Assembly (NCBI RefSeq): GCF_002995785.1
Contig: NZ_PVXO01000060.1
Coordinates: 1 to 62,557 of the forward strand
Length of the DNA stretch: 62,557 nucleotides
Direction of reading: 5' to 3'
DNA from: Clostridium liquoris
Lineage (GTDB): Bacteria; Bacillota; Clostridia; Clostridiales; Clostridiaceae
The notes under the pieces were generated by a model, which was given only the letters and a program-made list of their open reading frames with translations, did not search any database and was not told the origin of the DNA. Position numbers and translations under genes: made by a program. Of this stretch, positions 21,471 through 30,506 are shown piece after piece. How positions within the stretch are numbered: position 1 is the first letter of the stretch; every line of letters starts with the position of its first letter.

Positions 21471-21499
21471 ATTATAATACGTATTAGCACACGTGTCAA
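21471..21499 (-). promoter_or_regulatory. hicAB-2 promoter and operator
   Basis: Minus strand TTGACA (21499-21494), 17-bp spacer, TATAAT (21476-21471), a consensus promoter. The spacer contains ACGT at 21479-21482 and 21491-21494, the same 8-bp spacing as in hicAB-1, though the palindrome between them is not conserved. Confidence 0.8.
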
Positions 21500-21570
21500 A
21501 CAAAATGAGAATATAGCACTTAAAAAACTATGCCCAAAACAAACAACATGTGAGGTGGTGACTATGTAGA

Positions 21571-22260
21571 ATGACAGATATAAGAGGACCAGATATAAGA
21601 GATCAGGCAAAACAAGATTACTTACAAGGTATGAAATATAAAAATCTTGCTGAAAAGTATGAAGTGAGTTTAAATACAATAAAGTCCTGGGTAAAAAGAT
21701 ATGGTTGGTCAGAAGAGAAAAAGAAGGGCGCACACAAAAATAAAAAGGGTGCGCCCTTAAATAATAAGAACGCAGTAGGCCATGGAGCTCCGATAAGGAA
21801 TAGGAATGCGGAGAAACATGGCTTTTTCTCTAAGTATCTTCCTGAAGAAACTTTAGATATTATTCAAGATATAGAAACAAAAGCTCCTTTAGATATGCTT
21901 TGGGATCAAATAACGATACAGTATGCAGCAATTATAAGGGCACAAAAGATTATGCATGTTGAATCCAAAGATGAAATGATAAAAGAATTAAAAAAGACAA
22001 AAGATTCATGGGGTGATAAGGGCTCATCGGAAGAAAAAGAATATGAATTCCAGTTTGCTTGGGATAGACAGGCTACTTTTTTAAATGCACAGAGTAGAGC
22101 TATATCAGAGTTAAGAAGTTTAATTAAAAACTATTTAGAATTAGAAGGATTAGATAAAGAAAAATCTAAAGCTGGTATTAAAGATTGGAAATCAGCTATT
22201 CAGGAGATTGCTAAACGTAGAGAAAAGAAGCAACAATCTGAGGTGAATTCAAATGGATGA
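21571..22260 (+). CDS. terS: Terminase small subunit
   Basis: 229 residues. The N-terminal HTH ([20 protein letters not shown]) and the linker with basic [20 protein letters not shown] are typical of PBSX/YqaS-type small terminases, which recognise the phage packaging site. It overlaps terL by 8 bp. The ATG follows AGGTGGTG. It is the first gene of the late operon. The packaging site is not identifiable by eye, though the 120 bp upstream or the gene itself are the usual places. Confidence 0.9.
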   Translation: MTDIRGPDIRDQAKQDYLQGMKYKNLAEKYEVSLNTIKSWVKRYGWSEEKKKGAHKNKKGAPLNNKNAVGHGAPIRNRNAEKHGFFSKYLPEETLDIIQDIETKAPLDMLWDQITIQYAAIIRAQKIMHVESKDEMIKELKKTKDSWGDKGSSEEKEYEFQFAWDRQATFLNAQSRAISELRSLIKNYLELEGLDKEKSKAGIKDWKSAIQEIAKRREKKQQSEVNSNG

Positions 22261-23710
22261 TTCTAATATATTTGTTGAATTATTAGATATTTATTGGGAT
22301 AATCCAGTAGCTTTTGCTGAGGATATGTTAGGCTTTTATCCTGATGAATGGCAAGCTAAAGTAATGATGGACATTGCAAATACTCCTAGGGTATCTGTAA
22401 GGAGTGGCCAAGGAGTAGGTAAAACAGGATTAGAAGCGACTATAATTATATGGTTTTTATGTTGCAGACCATTCCCTAAAGTAGTAGCTACAGCCCCAAC
22501 AATGCAGCAGTTATATGATGTACTTTGGGCAGAGGTTGCTAAATGGCTTAACAAGAGCAAGGTTAAAGGCTTCCTTAAATGGACAAAGACTAAAATATAT
22601 ATGATAGGTGAAGAGGAAAGATGGTTTGCTACTGCTAAAACGGCAACAAAGCCAGAAAATATGCAAGGATTCCATGAAGATTATATGCTTTTTGTAATTG
22701 ATGAAGCTTCTGGTGTTGCTGACCCCATTATGGAAGCTATACTTGGTACTTTATCAGGAGCGGAAAATAAGCTCTTAATGTGTGGAAACCCTAATAAAAC
22801 AAGTGGAGTTTTTTATGATAGCCATAATAGAGATAGGGCTCATTATAAAATTCATAAAGTAAGTAGCTTAGATAGTCCTAGGACTTCAAAAGAAAATATT
22901 GAAATGCTTAAGGAGAAATACCATGAGGATAGCGATGTCTACAGGGTAAGAGTTTTAGGCGAATTTCCTAAAGGTGATCTCGATACATTTATATCTTTAG
23001 AGTATGCTGAATTAGCAACACAATATGAGCTTGAAGCAATAGATTTTATTCTTCATTTTGGAGTGGACGTTGCTAGATATGGGTTGGATGAAACGATTAT
23101 TGCTCCTAGAATAGGTGATAAGGTATTTAAATTAAATTCATATAGTAAGCAAAGCACAATGGTTACTGTTGGTTATATAATAAAAACATTCAGAAGTTAT
23201 TTTGAAAAGTATCCATTCCTTAAAAGATGTAAAGTTAAGATTGATGATACTGGTGTAGGAGGTGGAGTAACAGATAGGCTTGAAGAGGTAGTAAAAGAAG
23301 AGAATTTACCTATTGATGTTATCCCAGTAAATAATGGTGGGCAATCATATGATTTATACTATGCTAATTTAGGTACATGCATATGGGGAGAAGTTAGGGA
23401 TACCTTAGAAGAAAATTTTTCAGCTCATATGAGAAATGAAAAGCCTAAAATACAATTACCTCAGGATGAAAGATTAATAAGCCAGCTTACTACTAGAAAA
23501 TATAGGATAACAAGTAAAGGTAAACTTATACTTGAGTCTAAAGAAGGCATGAGGAAAAGAGGGTTAACTTCACCGGATCGAGCTGATGCAGTAGCATTAA
23601 CATTTTATGATAGAACAGTATCTTATGATAAGAAGGTATATGAAAAAGGCATGGGACTTAAAGAAAATATTCTTAAACAATATAAAAAGAGAGGAGGAAA
23701 TGTGTTCTAA
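22253..23710 (+). CDS. terL: Terminase large subunit
   Basis: 485 residues. ATPase: Walker A SGQGVGKT (51-58) and Walker [10 protein letters not shown] (about 145-153). Nuclease: acidic motifs [10 protein letters not shown] and [10 protein letters not shown] and a final [14 protein letters not shown]. It powers DNA packaging through the portal and cuts the concatemer. All motifs appear intact. The stop overlaps the portal start (TAATG). Confidence 0.95.
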   Translation: MDDSNIFVELLDIYWDNPVAFAEDMLGFYPDEWQAKVMMDIANTPRVSVRSGQGVGKTGLEATIIIWFLCCRPFPKVVATAPTMQQLYDVLWAEVAKWLNKSKVKGFLKWTKTKIYMIGEEERWFATAKTATKPENMQGFHEDYMLFVIDEASGVADPIMEAILGTLSGAENKLLMCGNPNKTSGVFYDSHNRDRAHYKIHKVSSLDSPRTSKENIEMLKEKYHEDSDVYRVRVLGEFPKGDLDTFISLEYAELATQYELEAIDFILHFGVDVARYGLDETIIAPRIGDKVFKLNSYSKQSTMVTVGYIIKTFRSYFEKYPFLKRCKVKIDDTGVGGGVTDRLEEVVKEENLPIDVIPVNNGGQSYDLYYANLGTCIWGEVRDTLEENFSAHMRNEKPKIQLPQDERLISQLTTRKYRITSKGKLILESKEGMRKRGLTSPDRADAVALTFYDRTVSYDKKVYEKGMGLKENILKQYKKRGGNVF

Positions 23711-25152
23711 TGGCTGATATAAAACAAACTTTATTAAAATTTACTGATGATCAAAAGAAAGAATTAGAGGAAATTAAAGCAGATTATTATTTTTATCATG
23801 GTGCAGTAACTGATAAAGATAAAGCTTTATTAGATAAAACTTTATTAGGTCAAAGCTGGATAAACGCTGATGATTTGGATTATGTTCCTTCACAAGTTAT
23901 AGACAATAAAATAAAATCATTAATTCATAGGCAGGCTCGTTTCTTTTTAGGGGAAGAACCTGTTTTATTATTTAAACCAAGGCATAGTAAAGATAAAAGC
24001 ACATGTGAAGAACTAAGAATATTTATAGATGATATTCTTAGTGGTAGCCAGTTTTGGAGTGAAACGATGAAGGCTTTTAGATTAGCAACTGTAACTAGAA
24101 GAGTACTTTTAAGAATGGAAGCCAACCCTGAAGAAAAAATAAGATTATATTACCATGATGTAAATGACTTTAATTATGAGCTAGATCCAAAAGATCCAAG
24201 AAAGCTTTTATCAGTTACATTTGTTAGATTAAAACAAAAAATAAATACTACTGAGATATGGAGTAGATATACTTATAAAATGGGCAAGGTCAATAAAAAA
24301 AGCTTAGAAGAAACATGTTTGTTAACTATAGAAACATTTAATAATTTAGATTTAGAAAATCCTATAGAAGCAAAAACCATAGATACAAAATTAAGTAAGA
24401 TACCTTGCTGGATAATGATTAATGAACAGGATTTAATAAATAAAAATGGTAAAAGTGATATTACAGATTTAAAACCGCTACAAAATAGCTATAATCACAG
24501 GTTATCAGACTTTAATGATGCTTTAAGATTCCTGATGTTTGGACAAACGGCTGTAATTGATGCAACAGATGATACAGTAAATGCTTGTAGAATAGCTCCT
24601 AATGCATTAATGCCCCTAGTTAGTATAGATGGGAGACAAGCATCAGCCCAAAGAGTTGAAAGTTCATTTAGCAATGCTGAACCAGTTAAAATGTTCCTTG
24701 ATATTTTAGATAAAAGTATGCATGACAAATTAAGCATACCTACTGATGACAAGCTTAAAAATGTTCCATCAGCAAAAACTATCAAATATATATATAATGA
24801 CTTAATAGCTAGAAGTGAAGAAAAATGGCATGATTGGGAACCTAACATTAGGAGTATGCTTAGATTATTAGTAGAAGCTTGCAGTAAATTTAAATGCTAT
24901 AAACTATGGAATCCAGAATGGAATAACCTAGAGTATTCCATAGTATTGGATAAGCGCTATCCTATCCCTGAAGATGAAGAAGATAGGAAGAAGTTAGCCA
25001 TGGAGGAGGTAAGAACCAATGTAAGAAGCCATAAGAGCTACATAAATGACTTCACAGATGATGAAGATGTAGATAATGCATTAAAAGAAATATGCGAGGA
25101 TATAACTTCTATTACTGCAGCTGAAAATGAACAATTTTTAAAGGATACATAG
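23710..25152 (+). CDS. Portal protein (SPP1 gp6-like)
   Basis: 480 residues with the SPP1 gp6/PBSX-type portal pattern: DYVPSQVIDNKIKSLIHRQA and FFLGEEPVLL near the N terminus, and a long C-terminal helix followed by an acidic tail rich in DDED. It forms the dodecameric ring for DNA entry. Between its stop (25152) and the next structural gene (25680) a moron has been inserted. Confidence 0.92.
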   Translation: MADIKQTLLKFTDDQKKELEEIKADYYFYHGAVTDKDKALLDKTLLGQSWINADDLDYVPSQVIDNKIKSLIHRQARFFLGEEPVLLFKPRHSKDKSTCEELRIFIDDILSGSQFWSETMKAFRLATVTRRVLLRMEANPEEKIRLYYHDVNDFNYELDPKDPRKLLSVTFVRLKQKINTTEIWSRYTYKMGKVNKKSLEETCLLTIETFNNLDLENPIEAKTIDTKLSKIPCWIMINEQDLINKNGKSDITDLKPLQNSYNHRLSDFNDALRFLMFGQTAVIDATDDTVNACRIAPNALMPLVSIDGRQASAQRVESSFSNAEPVKMFLDILDKSMHDKLSIPTDDKLKNVPSAKTIKYIYNDLIARSEEKWHDWEPNIRSMLRLLVEACSKFKCYKLWNPEWNNLEYSIVLDKRYPIPEDEEDRKKLAMEEVRTNVRSHKSYINDFTDDEDVDNALKEICEDITSITAAENEQFLKDT

Positions 25153-25174
25153 GTACCAAAATTCCCCTTGATTA

Positions 25175-25183
25175 TGCTATAAT
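25175..25183 (+). promoter_or_regulatory. Extended -10 promoter of a moron
   Basis: TG-C-TATAAT at 25175-25183, without a good -35 element. It lies 25 bp before the moron start codon and immediately after the portal gene. Confidence 0.6.
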
Positions 25184-25207
25184 TTACATAGGAATAGGGG
25201 GATGGCT

Positions 25208-25645
25208 ATGGAATTGGTGATTATATTTTATATACTATTTATAATATTTCTTTGTGCATTACTTGTAGCAGCTTTAACAGGTAGTAAAATACTAAAACAT
25301 AAAAAGGATGCAATTGTTGTATATTCAATGGGAACTATAATTTATGGAACTTTATTTGTTTTAACTTTAAGGTTACAACTTAATGGTTATGACTATGTAT
25401 ATGTTGAGCCGACGAATAATACACCTATTAATAGACAAGCTAGTAGTGAAGCTGGTGGAAATAACAAAGGTAATCCACAAGGGGACGGGCATGAAGGTAA
25501 AATAAAAGGGAATATTAATAAAAATACAGGAGAAAAAATATACCATGTTCCAGGTAGCACTTATTATGATAGAACTAAAGCAGAAAGATGGTTTAATACT
25601 GAAGAAGAAGCTAAGAAAGCTGGATACAGAGCACCTAAAAGATAG
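25208..25645 (+). CDS. Membrane protein with C-terminal sunset domain (moron)
   Basis: About 145 residues from the ATG at 25208 (AGGGGG 6 nt upstream; the ATG at 25202 touches that site). Two hydrophobic segments ([20 protein letters not shown] and a second near residues 40-58) precede a Gly/Asn-rich linker. The C terminus [22 protein letters not shown] then [14 protein letters not shown] is the sunset domain, often found attached to thermonuclease- or envelope-type proteins. It is not a structural protein type. It is flanked by its own promoter and terminator in the middle of the head module, the hallmark of a moron. Confidence 0.8.
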   Translation: MELVIIFYILFIIFLCALLVAALTGSKILKHKKDAIVVYSMGTIIYGTLFVLTLRLQLNGYDYVYVEPTNNTPINRQASSEAGGNNKGNPQGDGHEGKIKGNINKNTGEKIYHVPGSTYYDRTKAERWFNTEEEAKKAGYRAPKR

Positions 25646-25653
25646 GTGCTTTT
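25630..25653 (+). terminator. Terminator of the sunset-domain moron
   Basis: AGCACCTA and TAGGTGCT form a perfect 8-bp stem around AAAGA, overlapping the last codons of the gene, followed by TTTATTAT. Confidence 0.75.
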
Positions 25654-25679
25654 ATTATGCCTGAAAGTGAGGCAGTGAT

Positions 25680-26990
25680 ATGAATAAATACTTAGAATTA
25701 GTAGATAAAGCACAAAAACAAAGGATAAGGCTCACTAATCAACAAATAAAGAATATAAGAGATTTATATAAAGATGTGGCGAAAGACTTAGGGAGAAGAG
25801 CTAAAGGAGCAAATAAGGGCAGTTTAAATGAAAGATGGTTAACAGATTATCAAAAACAGTTTAAATTAGACATAAAAGAATTAAATAAGATACTTAGAAG
25901 AGGCATAGAAAGCTCCATGTTAAAGGGGGCTGAATATGCAACAGGTATTCAGATGAATTTCTTTAATTTATTAGATGTTAAATACAAACTAAACTCAAAG
26001 GAAACTTTCTCCAATATGTTTTCTAAAATACCACAGCAAGCACTAGAAGAACTTGTAAATGGGCAGTTTTATAAAGATGGTAGGGGACTTTCGGAGAGAA
26101 TATGGCTCAACGAAATTAAAGCTAATGCAGATTTTGATTATATAATTCAAAAGGGATTAGCGGAAAAGAAAAACGTTTATGATTTGGCAAGAGACTTATC
26201 GGATTATGTTAATCCAGATGTAAAAAAGGATTGGAACTTTAAAAATATTTATCCAAGTGTAGGCAATAAAAAAATAGAATATAATAGTTTTAGGTTAGCT
26301 GTAACTTCTATAAGCCATGCATATCAATTGTCTATGCAAAGGTCTTGTAAGGCTAATCCATTTGTAGAGGGAATAGAATGGCATACTTCTAATAGTCATA
26401 GAGGGCCATGCTCTTTATGTAGCGGAAGAGAAGGAAAGGTATATAAGCCTGATGAATTGCCTTTAGACCATCCAAATGGAGTTTGCTACTTCACACCAGT
26501 TATAACTAAAAGTATGGAGGACATTGGGTCAGAGCTTCATGATTGGTTATATGGGGGAAGCAACAGTAAATTGGATGATTGGTATAAGGAATATGTTGAA
26601 AATAGCTCAGAAACAATAGCAGGAGAAAAGAAAACTCAAAATAAATCTAGCGATAAAAAGCAATTTGAAAACTATAAGAAAGTTTTAGGAAAAGAAATGC
26701 CCAAATCCTTTGATAAATTCCAGGAGTTAAAGTATAATAATGTTAATGAATGGATATCTTTAAAAATTAATTATAGAGATACGAAGAGATATAATAAAAT
26801 AGTTGGAGAGGCTAGCCATTTAAATATTAAAGGAATACCGATTAAGAATATAGATAGAATTGACTTAGAAGAATATGAATTTGATTATAAGCATATTAAC
26901 AATGAAAGACAGCATGGTGTTACTAAGGACATGGCTCAGAAGTTTATAAACAATTCTAAAGCTGCATATAGTAGATGGAATGGGCAATAG
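25680..26990 (+). CDS. Phage minor head protein (MuF family) with C-terminal effector-like extension
   Basis: 436 residues. The N-terminal 280 residues are a MuF/SPP1 gp7-type head morphogenesis domain, ending in the conserved WHTSNSHRGPCSLCSGREGK and LPLDHPNGVCY cysteine/histidine region. From about 310 a linker leads to a second domain with HLNIKGIPIKNI and HINNERQHGVTKDMAQKF. Such MuF C-terminal additions are often nuclease- or toxin-like domains delivered with the capsid. Here the frame ends at RWNGQ while the following frame (26975-27118) appears to carry the rest of the domain. Confidence 0.82.
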   Translation: MNKYLELVDKAQKQRIRLTNQQIKNIRDLYKDVAKDLGRRAKGANKGSLNERWLTDYQKQFKLDIKELNKILRRGIESSMLKGAEYATGIQMNFFNLLDVKYKLNSKETFSNMFSKIPQQALEELVNGQFYKDGRGLSERIWLNEIKANADFDYIIQKGLAEKKNVYDLARDLSDYVNPDVKKDWNFKNIYPSVGNKKIEYNSFRLAVTSISHAYQLSMQRSCKANPFVEGIEWHTSNSHRGPCSLCSGREGKVYKPDELPLDHPNGVCYFTPVITKSMEDIGSELHDWLYGGSNSKLDDWYKEYVENSSETIAGEKKTQNKSSDKKQFENYKKVLGKEMPKSFDKFQELKYNNVNEWISLKINYRDTKRYNKIVGEASHLNIKGIPIKNIDRIDLEEYEFDYKHINNERQHGVTKDMAQKFINNSKAAYSRWNGQ

Positions 26991-27118
26991 TTGTATATGT
27001 ATCGGAAGATGGATGCAGTGTTGTTAATATCAAGGATAAGAAAGTAAGTACATCATATAAAAGTGGTGAATATGACGATAAATTCAAGAAATTAATGGAG
27101 GTATTGAAAGATGATTAG
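26975..27118 (+). CDS. Out-of-frame C-terminal part of the MuF extension, 47 aa
   Basis: Overlaps the end of the MuF gene by 16 bp in another frame. It reads MEWAIVVYVSEDGCSVVNIK then KVSTSYKSGEYDDKFKKLME. This strand-rich piece is what I expect to follow the HINNERQHGVT helix in intact MuF extensions, so a frameshift separates them. There is an ATG but no clear ribosome binding site, so it may be made by reinitiation or frameshifting, or not at all. I saw no classical slippery heptamer. Confidence 0.55.
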   Translation: MEWAIVVYVSEDGCSVVNIKDKKVSTSYKSGEYDDKFKKLMEVLKDD

Positions 27119-27275
27119 GTGTCCTATAATTAATGAGGATATAGATATAGGGGAATGCGTAACTATAGTTGATGTTTGCGAAGAATGTATAAAAGAAACC
27201 GTAATATCAGATAAGATTAAAAAGATAGATAACTGGAAAGAAATATGTAAGAAATGTGAAAACCATAATAATTGA
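27111..27275 (+). CDS. Small cysteine-rich protein, 54 aa
   Basis: 54 residues with GGAGG 8 nt before the ATG. Two CxxC knuckles (Cys23/Cys26 in VCEECIK, Cys46/Cys49 in ICKKCEN) plus Cys4 and Cys16 point to a zinc-ribbon fold. It overlaps the preceding frame by 8 bp and is followed by a terminator. It is not a typical head gene and may be the partner or immunity gene of the MuF extension; that is inference from position only. Confidence 0.6.
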   Translation: MIRCPIINEDIDIGECVTIVDVCEECIKETVISDKIKKIDNWKEICKKCENHNN

Positions 27276-27276
27276 T

Positions 27277-27312
27277 AAGCACTTACTAAATAAAAATAGT
27301 AGGTGCTTTTAT
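27277..27312 (+). terminator. Terminator-like hairpin in the head module
   Basis: AAGCACTTACTA pairs with TAGTAGGTGCTT (one G-T) and is followed by TTATTAT. It resembles the moron terminator at 25630 (same AGCAC / GTGCT words and the following TTATTATGC), as if both accessory units carried the same 3' element. Confidence 0.65.
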
Positions 27313-27339
27313 TATGCTCTGGGAATGGGGTGAAAGTTA

Positions 27340-27633
27340 ATGAATATATCAAGTAAGGTTAAGATAGGTGGAGTTAATTATAAAGTTATTGAATGTAATA
27401 ATCCATCAGAAGAAGATCCTAATGTAGATGGGCAGATATTATATTCGAAGCAAGAAATAAGACTTAAAAATGACATGTCTAGAGAATATAAAGAAAATAT
27501 ATTTTTACATGAAATTATTCATGGGATATTTGAACACATTGGTTTTGAACAAGATGAAGCGATTGTTATTAGATTAAGCAATGCACTACATGGATTCATA
27601 AAAGATAATCCAGAAATATTCAAGGATGAATAG
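27340..27633 (+). CDS. Small putative metallopeptidase
   Basis: 97 residues with a zinc motif HEIIHG (His57, Glu58, His61) and a preceding beta region KVKIGGVNYKVIEC. It looks like the short ImmA/SprT-like phage peptidases found next to scaffold or capsid genes. A prohead maturation role is possible, but the scaffold gene next door could also be removed without proteolysis. The ATG follows GGGGTGAAAG. Confidence 0.7.
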   Translation: MNISSKVKIGGVNYKVIECNNPSEEDPNVDGQILYSKQEIRLKNDMSREYKENIFLHEIIHGIFEHIGFEQDEAIVIRLSNALHGFIKDNPEIFKDE

Positions 27634-27647
27634 GAGGTAGTTGAATA

Positions 27648-28172
27648 ATGCCAAAATTAAATGAAATATTAGGAGAAAGTTTTAAACAGATACCAGAGGA
27701 TTTACAAAAGAAGTACAAGGATGTGGATTTAGTTGACAGTTCTAACTATGTAGAGAAAAAGGATTTAGAAACTGCGAATAATTCAATTAAAGAATATAAG
27801 AAGAAGAATGAGGACACTACAAAAGAATATGAAAATAAGTTAACTAAGTTAAACTTTGATACTAAGTTTGAAAAAGCTGTAGTAGGATATAAAGCTAAGA
27901 ATCTTAAAGCATTAAGAGCTCTTTTGGACATGGATAAAGTAAAACTTGTTGATGATACCTTTATAGGGTTAGACGAACAGGTAAAAACTCTTAAAGAGAG
28001 TGATCCTTATTTATTTGAAGAGGAAACTCCAGGAGGTACTGGGAATATAGGAGGCGATCCATCTTACATAATTGATACTGATGAAGGGAAGTTAAGCTTA
28101 GGCGCACGTTTGGCTAAAGAAAGAACAGAAGCTTCAAAAGTAACAGAAGCACAAAATAAATTTTTTTCATAG
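27648..28172 (+). CDS. Phage scaffolding protein (GP20 family)
   Basis: 174 residues. A short N-terminal segment (LNEILGESFKQIPEDLQKK), a long coiled coil (about 40-75), the block KAVVGYKAKNLKALRALLDM typical of GP20-type scaffolds, and a charged C terminus. It guides procapsid assembly and leaves before DNA entry. It lies directly before decoration and capsid genes, as expected. Confidence 0.85.
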   Translation: MPKLNEILGESFKQIPEDLQKKYKDVDLVDSSNYVEKKDLETANNSIKEYKKKNEDTTKEYENKLTKLNFDTKFEKAVVGYKAKNLKALRALLDMDKVKLVDDTFIGLDEQVKTLKESDPYLFEEETPGGTGNIGGDPSYIIDTDEGKLSLGARLAKERTEASKVTEAQNKFFS

Positions 28173-28185
28173 GAGGTAGAAAAGT

Positions 28186-28542
28186 ATGAGTATTGAAACA
28201 AAACAAACTTATATGGGAGAAAATAAGACAATATTGCAATTTGCAGGAGAATTATTTCAAAATGCAATGATAAAGGCTAAAAAAACTGATGTGAAAGAAG
28301 TAGAAGGTAAGAGAATACTTAAAGCGGGTACAGTAATAAGTAAAGATGGCAAAATAGTTGATGGATCTATAGTTACAAATGATAAGGCTTTTGGTTTAGT
28401 TTACAGAGATGTAGATTTTACTTATAGCAGCGGCACTGAGATTGTTCCAGTAACTATTTTTGGATTTATAAAAGAATCGACATTACCTGAAACTATTTCA
28501 TTAGAAGCTAAAACGGCTATGAAGATGCTTATGTTTTTATAA
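28186..28542 (+). CDS. Head decoration protein
   Basis: 118 residues, beta-rich (ILKAGTVISKDGKIVDGSIV; VPVTIFGFIKESTLPE), matching the lambda gpD / SPP1-like head fibre and decoration position between scaffold and major capsid. GGAGG precedes the ATG. The family is assigned from position and pattern rather than a specific motif. Confidence 0.7.
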   Translation: MSIETKQTYMGENKTILQFAGELFQNAMIKAKKTDVKEVEGKRILKAGTVISKDGKIVDGSIVTNDKAFGLVYRDVDFTYSSGTEIVPVTIFGFIKESTLPETISLEAKTAMKMLMFL

Positions 28543-28563
28543 TTTAGAAGGAGGAATGAGTGA

Positions 28564-29598
28564 ATGGATTGGAGAGATATTATAAACGTAAAAGAAATAG
28601 CAACTTACATTAAAGAGCTTCCACCAGAAGTAACTATTGGTGAAGCTCTTTTTCCTAGAAAAAAACAGTTGGGAATGGAATTAAAATATATTAAAGGCGC
28701 AAAGAAAAAACCAGTTATATTAAAACAATCTGCTTTTGACGTAGCAGTAAAAATCAGAGCATTAAAAGCACAAGTAGATGAAATTACTAAACAAATGCCA
28801 TTTTTTAAAGAATCAGTGCTTGTTAATGAAAAAGATAGACAAGACTTACTATTAGCTACACAGGCTCAAAACAAAAATGTTATTGATATGATTATCACTA
28901 AAATTTTTGATAATTATAAAGACCTTGTAGATGGTGGAGATATGCAAATGGAAAGAATGAGAATGCAATTACTTTCTGATGCAGGAGTAATTTCTATTGT
29001 TTCAGAAGATGGAGATATTGTATTTGATTTTGGTGTTCCTGAAAAGCATAAGGAAGTATTAGCTGGCACTGCTAAATGGTCAGATACTGTTAATTCAAAT
29101 CCTGTTTTAGACATAATTAGATGGAAAAGACTGATGAAAGAAGAAGGTTATATAGTAGATAGAGCTGTACTAGATTCTATTACCTTTGGGTGGATTACTG
29201 CTAACAAAAATATAGTTAAATCAGGATGGCCACAAAACCCAGACTACTTGGCTTCAGATGATGAAATTAAAGAATATATAAAAAAGAAAACAGGTGTAAC
29301 ATTAGCTGAAGTAAGCGGGTCTTATAAATTAGAAGATGGCAGTGAACAGCCTTACTTCCCAAGCGGAAAATTTACATTAATACCTACAGGAGCATTAGGA
29401 GTAACTTATTATGGAACAACCCCAGAAGAGGCTGATAAGATGTTCTCACAAGGTTCTAATGTAGAAATAGTAAGAACAGGTGTAGCAATTATGACAATGA
29501 AAAAGGATGACCCCGTAACAGTCCAAACAAAGGTGTCTCAATTAGGGATGCCTTCATTTGAAAGAGCTGATGAATGTTTCTTCGCTACGGTTAACTAG
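28564..29598 (+). CDS. Major capsid protein (gpE family)
   Basis: 344 residues of the Phage_cap_E type: MDWRDIINVKEIATYIKELP, an early KKQLGMELKYIKG strand, and a C-terminal region with FPSGKFTLIPTGALGVTYYG. It forms the HK97-fold shell. GGAGG lies 9 nt before the ATG at 28564. A strong terminator follows directly, which would make this the most abundant late transcript end. Confidence 0.88.
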   Translation: MDWRDIINVKEIATYIKELPPEVTIGEALFPRKKQLGMELKYIKGAKKKPVILKQSAFDVAVKIRALKAQVDEITKQMPFFKESVLVNEKDRQDLLLATQAQNKNVIDMIITKIFDNYKDLVDGGDMQMERMRMQLLSDAGVISIVSEDGDIVFDFGVPEKHKEVLAGTAKWSDTVNSNPVLDIIRWKRLMKEEGYIVDRAVLDSITFGWITANKNIVKSGWPQNPDYLASDDEIKEYIKKKTGVTLAEVSGSYKLEDGSEQPYFPSGKFTLIPTGALGVTYYGTTPEEADKMFSQGSNVEIVRTGVAIMTMKKDDPVTVQTKVSQLGMPSFERADECFFATVN

Positions 29599-29624
29599 GA
29601 GTGGTTATTTTAGCCACTCTTTTA
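29599..29624 (+). terminator. Terminator after the major capsid gene
   Basis: GAGTGG and CCACTC form a stem around TTATTTTAG, followed by TTTT. It overlaps the end of the capsid stop codon region and should limit downstream expression relative to capsid. Confidence 0.7.
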
Positions 29625-29650
29625 GATTCTAAGTAAAAAGGATGGTTAAT

Positions 29651-29815
29651 ATGGCAAATAAAAAAACAATAAAAGCTAAAGCTTTAGTAAACTTAAAATA
29701 TGATAAAGATTGTTTTAAGATAGGGAATGAATTAAAAGTTAGAATAGAAGACGCGTTAGATATGGTTGAAAAAGACCATATTGAACTTTTAGAAGAATTA
29801 TCAGAGGAAAGCTAA
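29651..29815 (+). CDS. Small head/connector protein, 54 aa
   Basis: 54 residues: MANKKTIKAKALVNLKYDKD with a short beta-hairpin (CFKIGNELKVRIEDAL) and an acidic tail ELLEELSEES. Small proteins of this kind, often with the KxG turn, lie between capsid and connector genes in siphoviruses. Function not known. Confidence 0.65.
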   Translation: MANKKTIKAKALVNLKYDKDCFKIGNELKVRIEDALDMVEKDHIELLEELSEES

Positions 29816-29855
29816 AGGGAAGAAATATGTGAATCCATAGGGAAGGTGGATAAGT

Positions 29856-30137
29856 ATGTCTACACCGTTAGAAGTTTTAAAATTTAATCTCCAAGAGAGG
29901 GAATACCCTTATTTTGAGGACAAGGAACTAGAACTGCTACTTGAAACTAATTACAATGATATTAAAAAGGCTAGTTATAATGGATGTTTATTGAAAGCTG
30001 CAGCTGATGATAAATTAGAAGTAGCTGGAGTTAAACTTGAAAGTAATAGGCAATACTGGCTTACATTAGCTGAAACGTTTAATGAGAAACCTAGTTATAA
30101 TTATATAACCAGCATGGAAAGGGTCGATGGTTACTGA
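29856..30137 (+). CDS. Head-tail connector protein
   Basis: 93 residues, helical, with LQEREYPYFEDKELELLLET at the N terminus, in the place of SPP1 gp15-type adaptors. Its stop overlaps the next start (TGATG). AAGGTGG precedes the ATG. The assignment rests mainly on gene order. Confidence 0.65.
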   Translation: MSTPLEVLKFNLQEREYPYFEDKELELLLETNYNDIKKASYNGCLLKAAADDKLEVAGVKLESNRQYWLTLAETFNEKPSYNYITSMERVDGY

Positions 30138-30502
30138 TGAGTGGTATAAATAGGGCAAAGATAAGCCAAAGAATATACAAGCAGTTGTATAGAAAAGGCT
30201 TATTAAAAGAAATTAGAATTTTAAGAAATGGTAAAAATGCTTATGGCGAAAAACTAGAGGATCTATATGTAACAACTATAAATGGATATTATTACAGAGA
30301 AAAAAGTAAAATAAACATTAGTCCAGGTGCTGCAGCAACTGTAACCGCTAATTGTTATGATAAATTGCTTATTGCTTATAGTGAAGAAAGTAAAAAAATA
30401 AAAAAAGATGATTATTTTATTTTAGATGGCGCTGAATTTAGGATTATAGATCCTAACAATATTGAAAACATAGTATTAGATATGTATTTGGATAGGATGT
30501 GA
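30137..30502 (+). CDS. Head closure / head-tail joining protein
   Basis: 121 residues, beta-rich second half (NGYYYREKSKINISPGAAAT; DYFILDGAEFRIIDPNN), like SPP1 gp16 head-completion proteins. It follows the connector gene with translational coupling. Assigned by order and fold pattern. Confidence 0.65.
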   Translation: MSGINRAKISQRIYKQLYRKGLLKEIRILRNGKNAYGEKLEDLYVTTINGYYYREKSKINISPGAAATVTANCYDKLLIAYSEESKKIKKDDYFILDGAEFRIIDPNNIENIVLDMYLDRM

Positions 30503-30506
30503 TGTT

